Origin: CAWBQO01 sp963790965
GTDB taxonomy: Bacteria; Bacteroidota; Rhodothermia; Rhodothermales; DASSAV01
Direction of reading: 5' to 3'
Length of the DNA: 64,000 bases
Assembly: GCA_963790965.1 (NCBI GenBank)
Contig: CAWBQO010000001.1
Location: forward strand, 531,280-595,279
In this document: piece by piece, positions 1 through 9,637 of the stretch
Position numbering within the stretch: position 1 is the first letter of the stretch
Layout of the letters: every line of letters starts with the position of its first letter
The notes under the pieces: generated by a model
Seen by the model: only the letters and a program-made list of their open reading frames with translations
Told to the model about the DNA's origin: nothing
Databases searched by the model: none
Position numbers and translations under genes: made by a program

Positions 1-72
1 CTGCGCGCGCGCCGGAAGGGCCGCGCCAAGGAGCAATAGCAACAGGACTGCTCGGGTAGGGAGAAAAGGCAT
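1..72 (-). CDS. N-terminus of a secreted protein (cut by window edge)
   Basis: The reverse strand from an ATG at 72 encodes 24 residues that read as a complete Sec signal peptide: Met-Pro-Phe-Leu, a run of six leucines, then Ala-Arg-Ala-Gln, a good signal peptidase I site. The frame is open to the window edge. The ATG lies 4 bp after the stop codon of the esterase gene (77-922), so the two are very likely co-transcribed. The mature protein is not visible. The neighbouring pectin genes suggest another carbohydrate-active enzyme, but that is only an inference from context. Confidence 0.6.
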   Translation of the reverse strand, partial: MPFLPTRAVLLLLLLGAALPARAQ

Positions 73-76
73 GGGG

Positions 77-922
77 TTACTCCGCCGACAGCTGCGCCTG
101 CAGCCAGTAGATGATGGTTTTCCGAAAGCCGGAATTGAACTGGTCCCAGTCGGCCAGGCGGTGCGGCGCGCCCTCGATCTCGGCGAGGGTGACCGGCACG
201 CCGGCTGCGCGCAAGGTGTCCGCGAAGGCGCGGGACTGCGCGACCGGGACGCTTCGGTCTTTCGTGCCGTGTATGAGAAGAACCGGCGGTAAGCCCGAGT
301 GTACCGCATGAATGGGCGAAACCGCCCTCAGCAGCGCCAGCGATTCGTCCGTGACCTCCTTTGGCCGATCGAGCAGCGCCTGAAGCGACGGGCTGAGACC
401 GCCACGGGCCTCCAGATCCTGCTCAAAGTCCGTCGGCGGCGCGATTCCGACGAGCGCCTGCACCCTTGCTCCGCGAAGGACCGCCCATGTGGCGAGATGC
501 CCTCCGGCGGAATAGCCGATCAGGGCGACGCGGCTCGTGTCCCCCGACAACGCCGGTGCCTTGCTCCTTGCAAAGGCCACCGCAGACAGGACATCGTCCA
601 CCGGCGCGGGCCAGCGGCTCTGCGGCGCGAGCCGGTACTCGACGGAGAACCAGACGAATCCCGCCTCTGCGAGCGGCTTAGCAAGGGTTCGGATAGGCCC
701 GCGCCGGTCTCCGCTGGTCCAGCCGCCTCCGTGCACAAGGATGGCGACCGGGAACGGACCCTTTCCCGCCGGCCGCCCGGCGTCAGCCTGCAAGAGCGTT
801 CCATCCGGACCGGTCCACGCGAATGTCGCTTCCCGGCTCGACAATGCGCCGTGTTCGGCCGAGCAGCCAGACAGGAGCACGCTCGCAAGCAAAATCAGCA
901 GAACCGGTTGGATTCGCCGCAT
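77..922 (-). CDS. Alpha/beta-hydrolase lipoprotein, carboxylesterase (BD-FAE/HSL-like)
   Basis: This 281-residue protein is an alpha/beta-hydrolase of the esterase/lipase type. The ATG at 922 was chosen because it starts a lipoprotein signal, Met-Arg-Arg-Ile with Leu-Leu-Ser-Gly-Cys as lipobox; a longer frame to 1051 adds an implausible leader. Visible family marks are the oxyanion H-G-G-G-W motif, the nucleophile elbow G-Y-S-A-G-G, the acid region L-I-H-G-T-K-D, and the catalytic His in A-P-H-R-L. Proteins of this family in pectin loci often remove acetyl or feruloyl side groups; that substrate is inferred from the neighbours. It is predicted to be lipid-anchored. It is divergent from the GH28 gene and shares a 157-bp regulatory region with it. 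Confidence 0.85.
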   Translation of the reverse strand: MRRIQPVLLILLASVLLSGCSAEHGALSSREATFAWTGPDGTLLQADAGRPAGKGPFPVAILVHGGGWTSGDRRGPIRTLAKPLAEAGFVWFSVEYRLAPQSRWPAPVDDVLSAVAFARSKAPALSGDTSRVALIGYSAGGHLATWAVLRGARVQALVGIAPPTDFEQDLEARGGLSPSLQALLDRPKEVTDESLALLRAVSPIHAVHSGLPPVLLIHGTKDRSVPVAQSRAFADTLRAAGVPVTLAEIEGAPHRLADWDQFNSGFRKTIIYWLQAQLSAE

Positions 923-937
923 GGTTTCCGTATTCTT

Positions 938-1020
938 CCGTAACCGGTAAAGTAAAAACCCCGCGGCCACCCGTCGGATGGGAGAGGCACCACTACAATA
1001 GGGAGAAGAAAGCGCTTCGT
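938..1020. promoter_or_regulatory. Divergent control region with LacI-type operator-like palindrome
   Basis: Between the esterase and GH28 genes, positions 1007-1020 hold AGAAAGCGCTTCGT. It fits the general LacI/CcpA-family operator pattern TGWAARCGYTWNCW at 12 of 14 positions. Positions 938-958 hold CCGTAACCGGTAAAGTAAAA, which resembles the element before the TonB receptor gene (4437-4451) at 14 of 17 aligned bases. Both elements recur in the locus. No regulator was seen in the window, so the cognate protein is unknown. Confidence 0.4.
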
Positions 1021-1079
1021 CAAGGCGGCAGGCTATAAATCGTACGACCAAACTTGCACCCGTTGAGGGCAGAAACCAT

Positions 1080-2510
1080 ATGAAAGCGATTCGTCAAGAT
1101 CGGCGCGCGTTTATTAAAGCGGTTGCCGCGGGACTCGGCGCGGCGGTGCTGGCTCCGATGTCGATGGGTGCCTGCGGCGCGCTGGAGGGTCGCAGATTGG
1201 CAGGCTCGGACGGGTGGGACGAAGTGCCGCGCATTCTCTCGCGCATCCGAGCGCCCCGCTTTCCCGGGCGCGACTTTCTCATCAGCGACTACGGCGCGCG
1301 GTCTGCCGATGCGACCGACGGCATCCGCAGGGCCATCGAAGCGTGCGCGAGCGCCGGTGGCGGGCGCGTGGTGGTACCGGCGGGGACCTACACGACCGGC
1401 CCGATTCACCTGAAGTCTGGTGTCAATCTGCACGTTTCCGACGGAGCGACGCTGCGCTTCAAAACCGATCCGGAAGCCTACCTGCCTGCGGTCTTCTCGC
1501 GCTGGGAGGGCATGGAACTGATGAACTACTCGCCCCTCATTTATGGCTTTGAGCAGGAGAATATCGCCGTGACCGGCACCGGAACGCTCGACGGCGGGGG
1601 CGACGCCGCGCACTGGTGGCCGTGGAAAGGGCGGGCGGAGTACGGCTGGCAAGAAGGAGCGCCCGAGCAGGGTCCCGCCCGGAAGCGGCTTGAGACGATG
1701 GTGGAGCAAGGCGCGCCGGTGGAGGAACGGCTTTTCGGCGGGGGCGACTTTCTCCGGCCTCCGTTCATTCAGCCCTACCGCTGCACGAACGTGCTGATAG
1801 AAGGCGTCACCATCATCAACTCGCCTTTCTGGGAAGTGCATCCGGTGCTGTGTACGAACGTCACGGTGCGGGGCCTCACCATCAGGTCGCATGGGCCAAA
1901 CAACGATGGCTGCGACCCCGAATCTTGCACCGACGTGCTCATCGAGGACTGCTCGTTCGACACGGGCGACGATTGTATCGCCATTAAATCCGGCCGCAAC
2001 GCCGACGGGCGGCGCGTCGCTGTCCCGAGCGCGAACATCATCATCCGCAACTGCGACATGAAGGATGGACACGGCGGCGTGGTCATCGGCAGCGAGATCT
2101 CCGGCGGGTGCCACCACGTCTTTGCCGAAAACTGCCGCATGGACTCGCCGAACCTCGAAAGGGCGCTGCGGATCAAGACGAACTCCGTACGCGGCGGGAC
2201 GGTCGAGCACGTATATATGCGCAGCATCACCATCGGGCAGGTCTCGGATGCCGTCGTTCGCGTGAACTTCCTCTATGAGGAAGGCGATGCCGGTTCGTTC
2301 CTCCCCACCGTGCGGCACATCGAGGTGCGCGACGTGACCTGCGAAAAAAGCCGCTACGCGCTTTACCTGCGCGGGTATGAGCGCTCGCCCGTGCAAGACG
2401 TGCTTCTGGCTAACTGCCGCTTCAACAACGTGAAGGAGGAATCCATCATCGAGAACGTGGAGGACCTCGACTTCGAGGACGTTTGGATCAACGGTCGGCG
2501 CGCAGGTTGA
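1080..2510 (+). CDS. Polygalacturonase, glycoside hydrolase family 28
   Basis: This 476-residue right-handed beta-helix enzyme should hydrolyse alpha-1,4-galacturonosidic bonds in polygalacturonate. All four GH28 signatures are present: Asn-Asn-Asp at 274-276 (the NTD motif), Asp297-Asp298 in D-T-G-D-D-C, Gly330-His331-Gly332, and Arg364-Ile365-Lys366. The N-terminus carries R-R-A-F-I-K followed by a hydrophobic run, which looks like a twin-arginine signal, ending in M-G-A-C, a possible lipobox. It may therefore be exported folded and lipid-anchored, unlike its T9SS-tagged neighbours. Whether it acts endo or exo cannot be told from sequence alone. It is the first plus-strand gene of the pectin locus. 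Confidence 0.92.
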   Translation: MKAIRQDRRAFIKAVAAGLGAAVLAPMSMGACGALEGRRLAGSDGWDEVPRILSRIRAPRFPGRDFLISDYGARSADATDGIRRAIEACASAGGGRVVVPAGTYTTGPIHLKSGVNLHVSDGATLRFKTDPEAYLPAVFSRWEGMELMNYSPLIYGFEQENIAVTGTGTLDGGGDAAHWWPWKGRAEYGWQEGAPEQGPARKRLETMVEQGAPVEERLFGGGDFLRPPFIQPYRCTNVLIEGVTIINSPFWEVHPVLCTNVTVRGLTIRSHGPNNDGCDPESCTDVLIEDCSFDTGDDCIAIKSGRNADGRRVAVPSANIIIRNCDMKDGHGGVVIGSEISGGCHHVFAENCRMDSPNLERALRIKTNSVRGGTVEHVYMRSITIGQVSDAVVRVNFLYEEGDAGSFLPTVRHIEVRDVTCEKSRYALYLRGYERSPVQDVLLANCRFNNVKEESIIENVEDLDFEDVWINGRRAG

Positions 2511-2652
2511 CGGGATCCGGCCTGGTGCAATTCGCCTTCGGGTTAACAAGGAGGCGGACGTTCCGCGGAATCGCGTTATGTTGTGGTCGTCTGCCGGCCC
2601 GGTATCGCGAGGCCGCACATTATAGCCCATCCGAAGCATCACTGCTATTTTC

Positions 2653-4299
2653 ATGATCGATGCTATAGCCGGTGCCCGGTGCCGGTTGCTACTGCTGGTC
2701 CTTGCGGTCTGGGCACCTACTGGAGCGGCGTGGGGACAGCAGATGCCTCATTTGCAAAGGCAGGGGAGCGCCACGCAGCTCATGGTCGATGGGAAGCCCA
2801 TGCTCATGCTCGGGGGCGAACTCGGCAACTCCAGCGCTTCGAGCCGGGAAGACATAGCGGCTCGGTGGCCGTCCGGGCGGCACCTGAACACGGTGCTGGC
2901 ACCCGTCTACTGGGAGCTGCTTGAGCCGGAAGAAGGGCGCTTCGACTTTGCGCTCGTCGACGCGCTCCTTCAGGAAGCCCGCGCCCACGAGATGCGGCTC
3001 GTACTGCTCTGGTTCGGAAGCTGGAAGAACAGTATGTCCTCCTATGCCCCTTCGTGGGTGAAGCGGGGGCAGGAACGCTTCCCTCGCGCTCAGGACGGCA
3101 CCGGCAGGGGCCTCGATATCCTGTCGGCCTTCAGCGAGGCGAACGTACAGGCCGATGCGCGCGCATTTGCAGCGCTGCTGAAGTACCTTCGCGAGAAAGA
3201 CGGCGACGACCACACCGTTGTCATGATTCAGGTGGAGAACGAGATCGGCATGATCCCGGAGGCGCGCGACCACGCCCCGGCAGCGGAGGCCGCGTTCAGG
3301 GTACCGGTTCCTGAAACGCTCACGCGTTATTTGGACGAGCACAGAGGTCGCCTTCACCCGGCCCTCAGTGCCCGCTGGGAAGAGCAGGGCCGCTCGCACC
3401 GAGGGACTTGGACGGAAATCTTCGGGCCGGGCACCGCGACCGAAGAGATCTTCACGGCCTGGCACTATGCCCGGTATGTGGAAACAGTCGCGGCGGCGGG
3501 AAAGGCCGTGTATGCGCTGCCGATGTACGTCAATGCCGCCCTCATGCGTCCGGGGAGAACACCGGGCGAATACCCGTCGGGTGGACCGCTTCCCCACCTG
3601 TATGACGTCTGGCGAGCGGCCGCCCCGTCAGTCGATTTTCTCGCGCCGGACATCTACTTCCCCAACTTCACCGAGTGGGCGAGCGCCTATCATCTTACGG
3701 GTAACCCGCTTTTCATTCCCGAAGCAGACCGGGCCGGGTCCGTGCTGTCGCCTGCGAATGCATGGCTTGCTTTCGGTGCCTATGATGCCATTGGCTTCAG
3801 CCCCTTCTCGATTGAGGATGCGAACGGATCGAAGCTGTTGTCGGAGACCTATGCGGCGCTGGAGAGCCTTGCGCCGCTCGTCACGCAGCACAACGGGCGC
3901 GGCACCATGACCGGCGTGCGTCCTCCCGTCGCCTATGACGGCACGGCGGACACCGCGCCGCAAACTGTCGCGATGGGCGGATATAACCTGACGGTCAGCT
4001 TCGTAGACCCGTGGACGGCCCGAGAGGCGCAGCAGCCGGAGACCCATGGTGGTCTGATTATCGCCCTGGACGAGGGCGCGTTTTTGATCGCCGGCACCGG
4101 GCTTACGATCACGTTCGCGCCCCGGGGCGAGGGCCGCGAAAGAGCCGGGATCGACCGGATCGAGGAGGGCACGTATGTTCAGGGCGTTTGGCGTTCCGAT
4201 CGGGTGCTCAACGGCGACCAGAGCCACCAGGGCCGGCACCTCCGTTTGCCGCCGGGAGCCGTAACGATGCAGCGCCTGACGCTCTACAAGTACCGTTAA
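2653..4299 (+). CDS. Glycoside hydrolase family 35 protein with DUF5597 C-terminal domain
   Basis: The 548-residue protein has a Sec signal (about residues 1-29, ending G-A-A-W-G-Q) and a TIM-barrel resembling GH35/GH42 beta-galactosidases. The acid/base glutamate is likely Glu197 in V-E-N-E-I-G. Glu357 in F-I-P-E-A-D-R fits the nucleophile. The region after about residue 400 matches the beta-sandwich DUF5597 extension typical of this subgroup. In a pectin locus the probable substrate is galactose from arabinogalactan or rhamnogalacturonan side chains. This is inferred, since substrates for the DUF5597 subgroup vary. It is 142 bp after GH28 and separated from the TonB receptor gene by a 191-bp regulatory gap. 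Confidence 0.85.
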   Translation: MIDAIAGARCRLLLLVLAVWAPTGAAWGQQMPHLQRQGSATQLMVDGKPMLMLGGELGNSSASSREDIAARWPSGRHLNTVLAPVYWELLEPEEGRFDFALVDALLQEARAHEMRLVLLWFGSWKNSMSSYAPSWVKRGQERFPRAQDGTGRGLDILSAFSEANVQADARAFAALLKYLREKDGDDHTVVMIQVENEIGMIPEARDHAPAAEAAFRVPVPETLTRYLDEHRGRLHPALSARWEEQGRSHRGTWTEIFGPGTATEEIFTAWHYARYVETVAAAGKAVYALPMYVNAALMRPGRTPGEYPSGGPLPHLYDVWRAAAPSVDFLAPDIYFPNFTEWASAYHLTGNPLFIPEADRAGSVLSPANAWLAFGAYDAIGFSPFSIEDANGSKLLSETYAALESLAPLVTQHNGRGTMTGVRPPVAYDGTADTAPQTVAMGGYNLTVSFVDPWTAREAQQPETHGGLIIALDEGAFLIAGTGLTITFAPRGEGRERAGIDRIEEGTYVQGVWRSDRVLNGDQSHQGRHLRLPPGAVTMQRLTLYKYR

Positions 4300-4397
4300 G
4301 CTCGCCGCCGTGACCCTCGCTCGCGCCGGAAGGTATCAGCAGCGCAGGCGACGTTGGGGCAATTTCAGGATCTGCACCAAATTTGGACTTGACTTTT

Positions 4398-4411
4398 TGA
4401 AAGCGCTACCC
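4398..4411. promoter_or_regulatory. LacI/CcpA-type operator-like site before the TonB receptor gene
   Basis: TGAAAGCGCTACCC matches the LacI-family/cre pattern TGWAARCGYTWNCW at 13 of 14 positions, the best such match seen in the window. It lies about 80 bp upstream of the receptor start codon, where a repressor could block transcription of the uptake genes. The same AAGCGCT core occurs at 1007-1020 and 24255-24268. Confidence 0.45.
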
Positions 4412-4421
4412 GTTCTTGCAG

Positions 4422-4443
4422 TAAACGGTTACTTTACCGTTTA
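4422..4443. promoter_or_regulatory. 22-bp perfect dyad, TAAACGG-8-CCGTTTA
   Basis: TAAACGG (4422-4428) and CCGTTTA (4437-4443) form perfect 7-bp arms around an 8-bp spacer, directly upstream of the receptor gene and immediately followed by AGTAAAAA. Related CCG(T/G)TTAAA cores occur at 19350-19359 and 24242-24250, also before genes of the pectin locus. It is probably a transcription factor site; the family is not known. Confidence 0.4.
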
Positions 4444-4490
4444 AGTAAAAAGTCGCGGCTCGTTTGGACAGGCCTTCATCTTCGGCTCGT

Positions 4491-7367
4491 ATGAAACGCT
4501 TTTCACTTTTTCTCCTGTTCGTCGCGCTGCTCGCACCGCTCACCGGGCGAGCGCTTGCGCAGGGAACCACGGGCAAGATATCCGGAACCGTGCTGGACGC
4601 CGAGACCGGAGAGCCGCTTCCCGGGGCCAACGTGGTGATCGACGGCACGGCGCGCGGGGCTGCCGCGGACGCGGAGGGCAAGTACTTCATCCTCAACATC
4701 GCGCCAGGCTCCTACAGCGTGCGCGCGAGCATGATCGGCTACGAGCCCGTACTGGCGACGGGAGCGATCGTGAACGCCAACCGGACAACGGAGCTGAACT
4801 TCAACCTCAACATCGAAGCCATCGGCGGGGGAGAAGTGGTCGTGACGGCTGAACGGCCGGACGTGGAAACGGATAAAACTTCGACCAGCTACATCGTGCG
4901 TCCGGAGGACGTACAGGCGCTGCCGGGCATCCGCGACATCAACGACGTGCTCAGCCTAAAGCCGGACGTTGTGGACGGGCACTTCCGCGGCGGCCGCCAG
5001 GGAGAGGAGTTCTACTCCATGCAAGGCATGGGCATCATGAATCCGCTCAACAACTCGGCGGCTTTTACCCCGATCATGAGCGCGGTCGAGGAGGTGGAGG
5101 TCATTACGAGCGGCTTCGGGGCGCAGTACGGCAACGCGCAGTCCGGCGTAGTGCGCATCTCCATGCGAGAGGGAAGCCGGACGAACTGGTACTCACGCTT
5201 TGAAGGGCGGCTTCGCGGACCGCAGAAAAAGCACTTTGGCCCCGGCGTCTTTGATGTGAATGAGCAGCAATACCTGCAGTTGCTCCTTCTCGACGACAAC
5301 GTCTGGCTCACCGGCGACCCCGGCTCGGACGATCCGCAGCCCTTCTACGGCTCCATGGCTTCCGGTCTGACGAGTTACTTCGCGGGCGACACGCTCGCCC
5401 AGCTCGCCATGGCGCGCGCGCTCTACGCGGAGACGCGCCGCGACGCCGGCCTAAAGTACGGGCAGAACATCGATTACTCGGTCGAAGGCGCTTTTGGCGG
5501 ACCTATCACCGATCGCCTGAGGATGTTCATGGCGCTCAGAACCCTCGACGACCATCCGTTCCTTCCCACCGAAGAGCCGGACATGCACCAGCAGGTGATG
5601 GGCAACATCGTCGCCGATCTGTGGCAGGGCGCTTCGCTGCGCATCAGCGGAGGACTCGCCGCCGAACGGAATAACGTTTTTCCCGGCTCAAACGGCGTGA
5701 GCGGTTACCAGCGCTGGCTCTGGGACCGCATCGTCGGCCTTCAGTACCAGAAGCGGACGAACTATCAGCTCGGCGCGCGCTTCTCGCACGCGCTCAGTCC
5801 GGCGACCTACTACGAGCTTCAGCTCAACACCTTGAGCACGAGTGAGGACGTTGGTTCAACGACGGTGCCCTCGTTCATTCCCGATACGGTAAACATTAAC
5901 TGGCCCGTCGGAACGATTGCCTTTCCGAGCAACAATTCGCCGGACGCGCTGAACTACCAGGCCGGCAATCACTCCTTCACGAATGAAAAGAGCCGGACCG
6001 TTTCATTCGACGGCTCGATCACGAGCCAGGTGACCGATGCGCATCTGCTTAATGGCGGCATCCAGGTAAACAGCTACCGAATCGACGTTTCGAACTACCT
6101 CAACGTCCGCTCAACCCGGCTCCTGGAGGACTACCTTGCGAAGCCCTTCGAGGCGGCTGCCTATGTGCAGGACAAGATGGAGTTCGAGGGGCTTATTGCC
6201 AACGTAGGGCTTCGGTTCGACTCGTGGTACTCGGGCGTCGACCGGTACCTGGACTTGTATACGCCCTTCGGCAGTCCAGATTCCGTGGGGCACTTCGATC
6301 CCGCGCGAGGCGAGACCGAAGCGCCGCCGCTCCATACGCGGTTGCAGCCTCGCGTGGGCATATCGTTTCCTGTAACGGCGAGCACGGTCTTCCACCTGAA
6401 CTACGGCGTGTTCATGCAGCGCCCCTCTTTCCAGTACATCGTCTCCTCGCAAGTGGGACAGGTCCGCAACGATCCGTATGTTCTCGGCAATTCCGCGCTG
6501 CGGCCGGAGACCACCACGAGCTACGACATCGGCGTGCTCCAGGGGCTGGGTAACGGCTTCACGATCGACGTGAGCGGCTACTATAAAGACGTGAAGGACC
6601 TGATCCAGCAGGGACAGTTCACCGACGAAAGGGCCGGCTACCAGGTTGCTTCCTACTTCAATCTGGACTATGCGGACATACGGGGCTTCCGCGTTGCGCT
6701 CAATAAAAGGCGGGGCTCGCTGCAAGGCTCCGTCAACTACCAGTTCAGCCAGGCGACCGGCAAAAGTCCGAACGCTACCGCCGCAACGCCGCTTTTCAGC
6801 CGCGACACGCTCGGCGTCGTAACGACCGATCTCTCCAGCGTGCCCACGCGCGATATCGTGCTGGACTTCGACCGCACGCACAATCTGGTCGTCTCCGCCA
6901 CCTACCTCACCGGCGAGACGTGGGGGCCAAAGATCGCCGGCGCGCACCCCTTCGGCAACATGGCCTTCTCCGTCTACTCAACCGCGCGGAGCGGCAGGCC
7001 GTACACCTCGCCGTCAGACATCCGGCTGATCAACACGGAACGCACGCCGGGAGAGTTCAACACGGATGTTCGGATCACGCGCAACGTGCCAAGCTTCTTC
7101 GGCGCACGTGCGGGGCTTTATTTCGAAGTGTTCAACCTGTTTAACAACAGGATCCTGAACTACAGCTATCTCTTCCGCAGGCCCTCGCCGACCAACCCCA
7201 ACCTGCCTCTCCAGTACTACGAGCTTTACGATGTCAATGATGCCGAGAACGGCGTGCGGTACTGGTGGGACAAGGGCCGGCAGGGGCCGTTCGCGTTGGA
7301 CCAGTCGTTCCTCCTCTACAGCAACGAGCCAAGGTCGTACAGCCTCGGCATGAGCATCGAATTTTAA
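4491..7367 (+). CDS. TonB-dependent receptor with carboxypeptidase-like N-terminal domain
   Basis: This 958-residue outer-membrane receptor probably imports oligogalacturonides using TonB energy. ATG 4491 starts a clear signal peptide (M-K-R-F-S-L-F, cleavage after A-L-A-Q); an in-frame TTG at 4464 is less likely. Residues about 25-110 form the carboxypeptidase D regulatory-like domain (G-K-I-S-G-T-V-L-D-A-E-T-G). A plug domain follows (V-R-P-E-D-V-Q-A-L-P-G, Y-G-N-A-Q-S-G-V-V), then a long beta-barrel ending in aromatic Phe. It differs from SusC loci in having no SusD neighbour. Instead the next three genes encode a secreted CTD protein, a PorV/PorQ protein and another barrel. Substrate assignment rests on context. 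Confidence 0.88.
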   Translation: MKRFSLFLLFVALLAPLTGRALAQGTTGKISGTVLDAETGEPLPGANVVIDGTARGAAADAEGKYFILNIAPGSYSVRASMIGYEPVLATGAIVNANRTTELNFNLNIEAIGGGEVVVTAERPDVETDKTSTSYIVRPEDVQALPGIRDINDVLSLKPDVVDGHFRGGRQGEEFYSMQGMGIMNPLNNSAAFTPIMSAVEEVEVITSGFGAQYGNAQSGVVRISMREGSRTNWYSRFEGRLRGPQKKHFGPGVFDVNEQQYLQLLLLDDNVWLTGDPGSDDPQPFYGSMASGLTSYFAGDTLAQLAMARALYAETRRDAGLKYGQNIDYSVEGAFGGPITDRLRMFMALRTLDDHPFLPTEEPDMHQQVMGNIVADLWQGASLRISGGLAAERNNVFPGSNGVSGYQRWLWDRIVGLQYQKRTNYQLGARFSHALSPATYYELQLNTLSTSEDVGSTTVPSFIPDTVNINWPVGTIAFPSNNSPDALNYQAGNHSFTNEKSRTVSFDGSITSQVTDAHLLNGGIQVNSYRIDVSNYLNVRSTRLLEDYLAKPFEAAAYVQDKMEFEGLIANVGLRFDSWYSGVDRYLDLYTPFGSPDSVGHFDPARGETEAPPLHTRLQPRVGISFPVTASTVFHLNYGVFMQRPSFQYIVSSQVGQVRNDPYVLGNSALRPETTTSYDIGVLQGLGNGFTIDVSGYYKDVKDLIQQGQFTDERAGYQVASYFNLDYADIRGFRVALNKRRGSLQGSVNYQFSQATGKSPNATAATPLFSRDTLGVVTTDLSSVPTRDIVLDFDRTHNLVVSATYLTGETWGPKIAGAHPFGNMAFSVYSTARSGRPYTSPSDIRLINTERTPGEFNTDVRITRNVPSFFGARAGLYFEVFNLFNNRILNYSYLFRRPSPTNPNLPLQYYELYDVNDAENGVRYWWDKGRQGPFALDQSFLLYSNEPRSYSLGMSIEF

Positions 7368-7395
7368 CGCCGGGCTACCAGTCGTGACCAACCTC

Positions 7396-9633
7396 ATGAG
7401 ATCGTTCGGACTGATCATTTTACTTCTGGCGCTAACGGCCGGGCCGGCTCTCTCCCAGCAGCGGGACTGGCAGGTTCACGTCCGCGGCATGCTGCACCAG
7501 ACGGTCTTTAACACGGGAGAACTTGGCCGTCCGCTCAACGCCGGCGGCACGGTCCCGGAAGGGCGACCCTCGCTGGAGTGGCCGCCGAACTCGGACCTTA
7601 TTCTCAACCGCCGGTACTATCCCGGCCAGCACAACTCGTTCGGCAGCGGCGTCTGGCTTGCCGCGACAGGCCCGCAAGGCAGGACGTACGCCTTCTCCGG
7701 TGCCGTTTCGAACACGGACGGCGATCCCGTCTCCGTCGTCGGCGTCTACAGCACGCCTCTGGGTATCGAGCGCACTGAGAATTATCCGCTCCTCGCCGAC
7801 GGGTCCCTCAACCCGGCCTACGACCCTGACGAGGCCGAGGAGATCATCACGACCTCCTGGGACACGCCGACCGGTATTCGGGTGAAGCAGAAGAGTCGCG
7901 CCTGGAGCTATCCCGGCTACGACAGTTTTATTATTTACGAGTACGAGTTCACCAACATCACGAGCGACGTGCTCAATGACGTTTTCATTACGTTCGCCGG
8001 CACGTACGCCCCCTCTATGTTTGGCTACCAGCGGGTTCTTGGGGAATGGACCGAGGCGGCGTTCCGAGGACAGGCCCCCGCGGGCGTAGGGGATACCTTT
8101 GCCCGATACGATCTGAAGCGGTGGATGTCCTACGCCCATGACCGCACCGGGCTTCCCGATCCTGAGTTCTTTGCGGAATGGTCCAATTCGCCGGGCGACA
8201 AGGGCGGCCTCGACTCACCGCAAGCCGCGGGAATGATGGTGCTGCACTACGACTACGAGCATCTTGCCGATCGCAGCGAGACGGATCAGGTCTTTCTCGT
8301 GCCGGCCGACAGCACGTATATGTGGGACGAGAACGGCAAGGCCAAGCAGCCCTTCCTGCTGCGCTACGAGAACGCCAACCTGTACGACACGAAGGTCTCG
8401 ACGTGGATGGATCCGCGTCTCCGCCGCAAGACCGGCATCTGGCAGAGCTTGCAGGATTCGCTCAACTTCGCGCAGCAGTTCGAAGCGCCCTTGTGGGACT
8501 ACTGGAGAGGCCGCACGAGCACATCGACCAACCTCTCCTGGTGGCAGCCGGTCGCCCGCGCTTACGGATTCTACCCGTACACGCTTCCTCCGGGCGAAAC
8601 GCTCCGTTTTACAACGGCGGAGATGGTCGGGTATGGCGCAGGAAACAAAGGCGACTTCGTTTACAAAGATCTCGGCGGAAACGTCCGCGCAGGCGTCGAC
8701 GCGGGCGTGCTTTTCAATCCGGTCCCGAGCTGGTTTTACCGCCTCGAGTATCCGCACCTGGGCACGGCAGGGTTCATGGGCAACACTTATCTGGAAGACA
8801 ACCCGCTTCCCTGGTACGTGACGGCACCGGTGGTGTCGATCCGGGACGTGGCGGACCGGGCGATCCAGACCTATACAGGCGAGCCGCTCGTCAAGTACGA
8901 TACGTCGCAATATAGGCCCGAATACGCCCCGCTGTCGGGCGAGTACAGCACCATTCCCATTCCAATTCCCGCCCCGGCGCTTCGGATCGAGGATACGCGG
9001 TCCGCAGCCAACCGCATCATCTGGGAGCCGCAAGTGGAATCGTTCTATTCGATGTACAAGCCGCGCCTCGGGGACCGGCTTCGCGCCCCGCTCGATCATT
9101 ATGAGGTGCTGCGCGCGCCGCACCCGCTCGGCCCGTGGAGTGTCGTTGCCAACGTGATGCCCGGCGATCCGGCCTACTTCCAGGACGGGCGATACGAAGT
9201 GCTCGATGTCGAGAGCAATCTCGGCGACGAGGTGGCCTACGCGGTGCGCACCGTCGACGAGCAGGGCAACAAGAGCGGGTGGACGAACATGAGCATCCAC
9301 GAGACGCAGGCTCCGCCTACGGAGACGCTCGGGAAAGTGTACGTCGTTCCGAACCCGGTGCTCGTAACGAGCGGCCTTTCGGGGGCAGATCGGGGCGGCG
9401 ACATTGCCGACCGCATTCAGTTCATGGGCCTTACGAGCAGCTGCACGATCCGCATCTTCTCCTACACGGGGCAGCTCGTGCAGACCATCGAGCACGAGCG
9501 CGCGACCTACGGAGATCCGTGGTACCAGTTGTCGTTCAATAATCAGATCGTCGCGTCCGGGGTCTACTACTTCGTTGTAGAGGACAAGCAGTCCGGCGAA
9601 ACGTCCAGCGGCAAGTTTGTTGTCATCCATTAG
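7396..9633 (+). CDS. Large secreted protein with C-terminal T9SS-like sorting domain, function unknown
   Basis: This 745-residue protein has a Sec signal (M-R-S-F-G-L-I-I-L-L, cleavage near A-L-S-Q). The last 90 residues look like a T9SS type A-like domain (V-V-P-N-P-V, I-R-I-F-S-Y-T-G-Q-L-V, S-G-V-Y-Y-F-V-V). The middle shows no enzyme motif that I recognise; it is rich in aromatic residues and may hold beta-sandwich or propeller folds. It sits 28 bp after the receptor and 4 bp before the PorV-like gene. It may act as a surface glycan-binding partner of the receptor in place of SusD, which is inference. A GTG at 7384 is an alternative start. Confidence 0.75.
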   Translation: MRSFGLIILLLALTAGPALSQQRDWQVHVRGMLHQTVFNTGELGRPLNAGGTVPEGRPSLEWPPNSDLILNRRYYPGQHNSFGSGVWLAATGPQGRTYAFSGAVSNTDGDPVSVVGVYSTPLGIERTENYPLLADGSLNPAYDPDEAEEIITTSWDTPTGIRVKQKSRAWSYPGYDSFIIYEYEFTNITSDVLNDVFITFAGTYAPSMFGYQRVLGEWTEAAFRGQAPAGVGDTFARYDLKRWMSYAHDRTGLPDPEFFAEWSNSPGDKGGLDSPQAAGMMVLHYDYEHLADRSETDQVFLVPADSTYMWDENGKAKQPFLLRYENANLYDTKVSTWMDPRLRRKTGIWQSLQDSLNFAQQFEAPLWDYWRGRTSTSTNLSWWQPVARAYGFYPYTLPPGETLRFTTAEMVGYGAGNKGDFVYKDLGGNVRAGVDAGVLFNPVPSWFYRLEYPHLGTAGFMGNTYLEDNPLPWYVTAPVVSIRDVADRAIQTYTGEPLVKYDTSQYRPEYAPLSGEYSTIPIPIPAPALRIEDTRSAANRIIWEPQVESFYSMYKPRLGDRLRAPLDHYEVLRAPHPLGPWSVVANVMPGDPAYFQDGRYEVLDVESNLGDEVAYAVRTVDEQGNKSGWTNMSIHETQAPPTETLGKVYVVPNPVLVTSGLSGADRGGDIADRIQFMGLTSSCTIRIFSYTGQLVQTIEHERATYGDPWYQLSFNNQIVASGVYYFVVEDKQSGETSSGKFVVIH

Positions 9634-9637
9634 AGTC

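Noticed and set aside
1020..2654. 544-codon open frame on the minus strand opposite the GH28 gene
   Set aside because: It is the antisense shadow of the GH28 gene; the GH28 frame has full family motifs, and the antisense product has no recognisable domain and a His/Arg/Val-rich composition.
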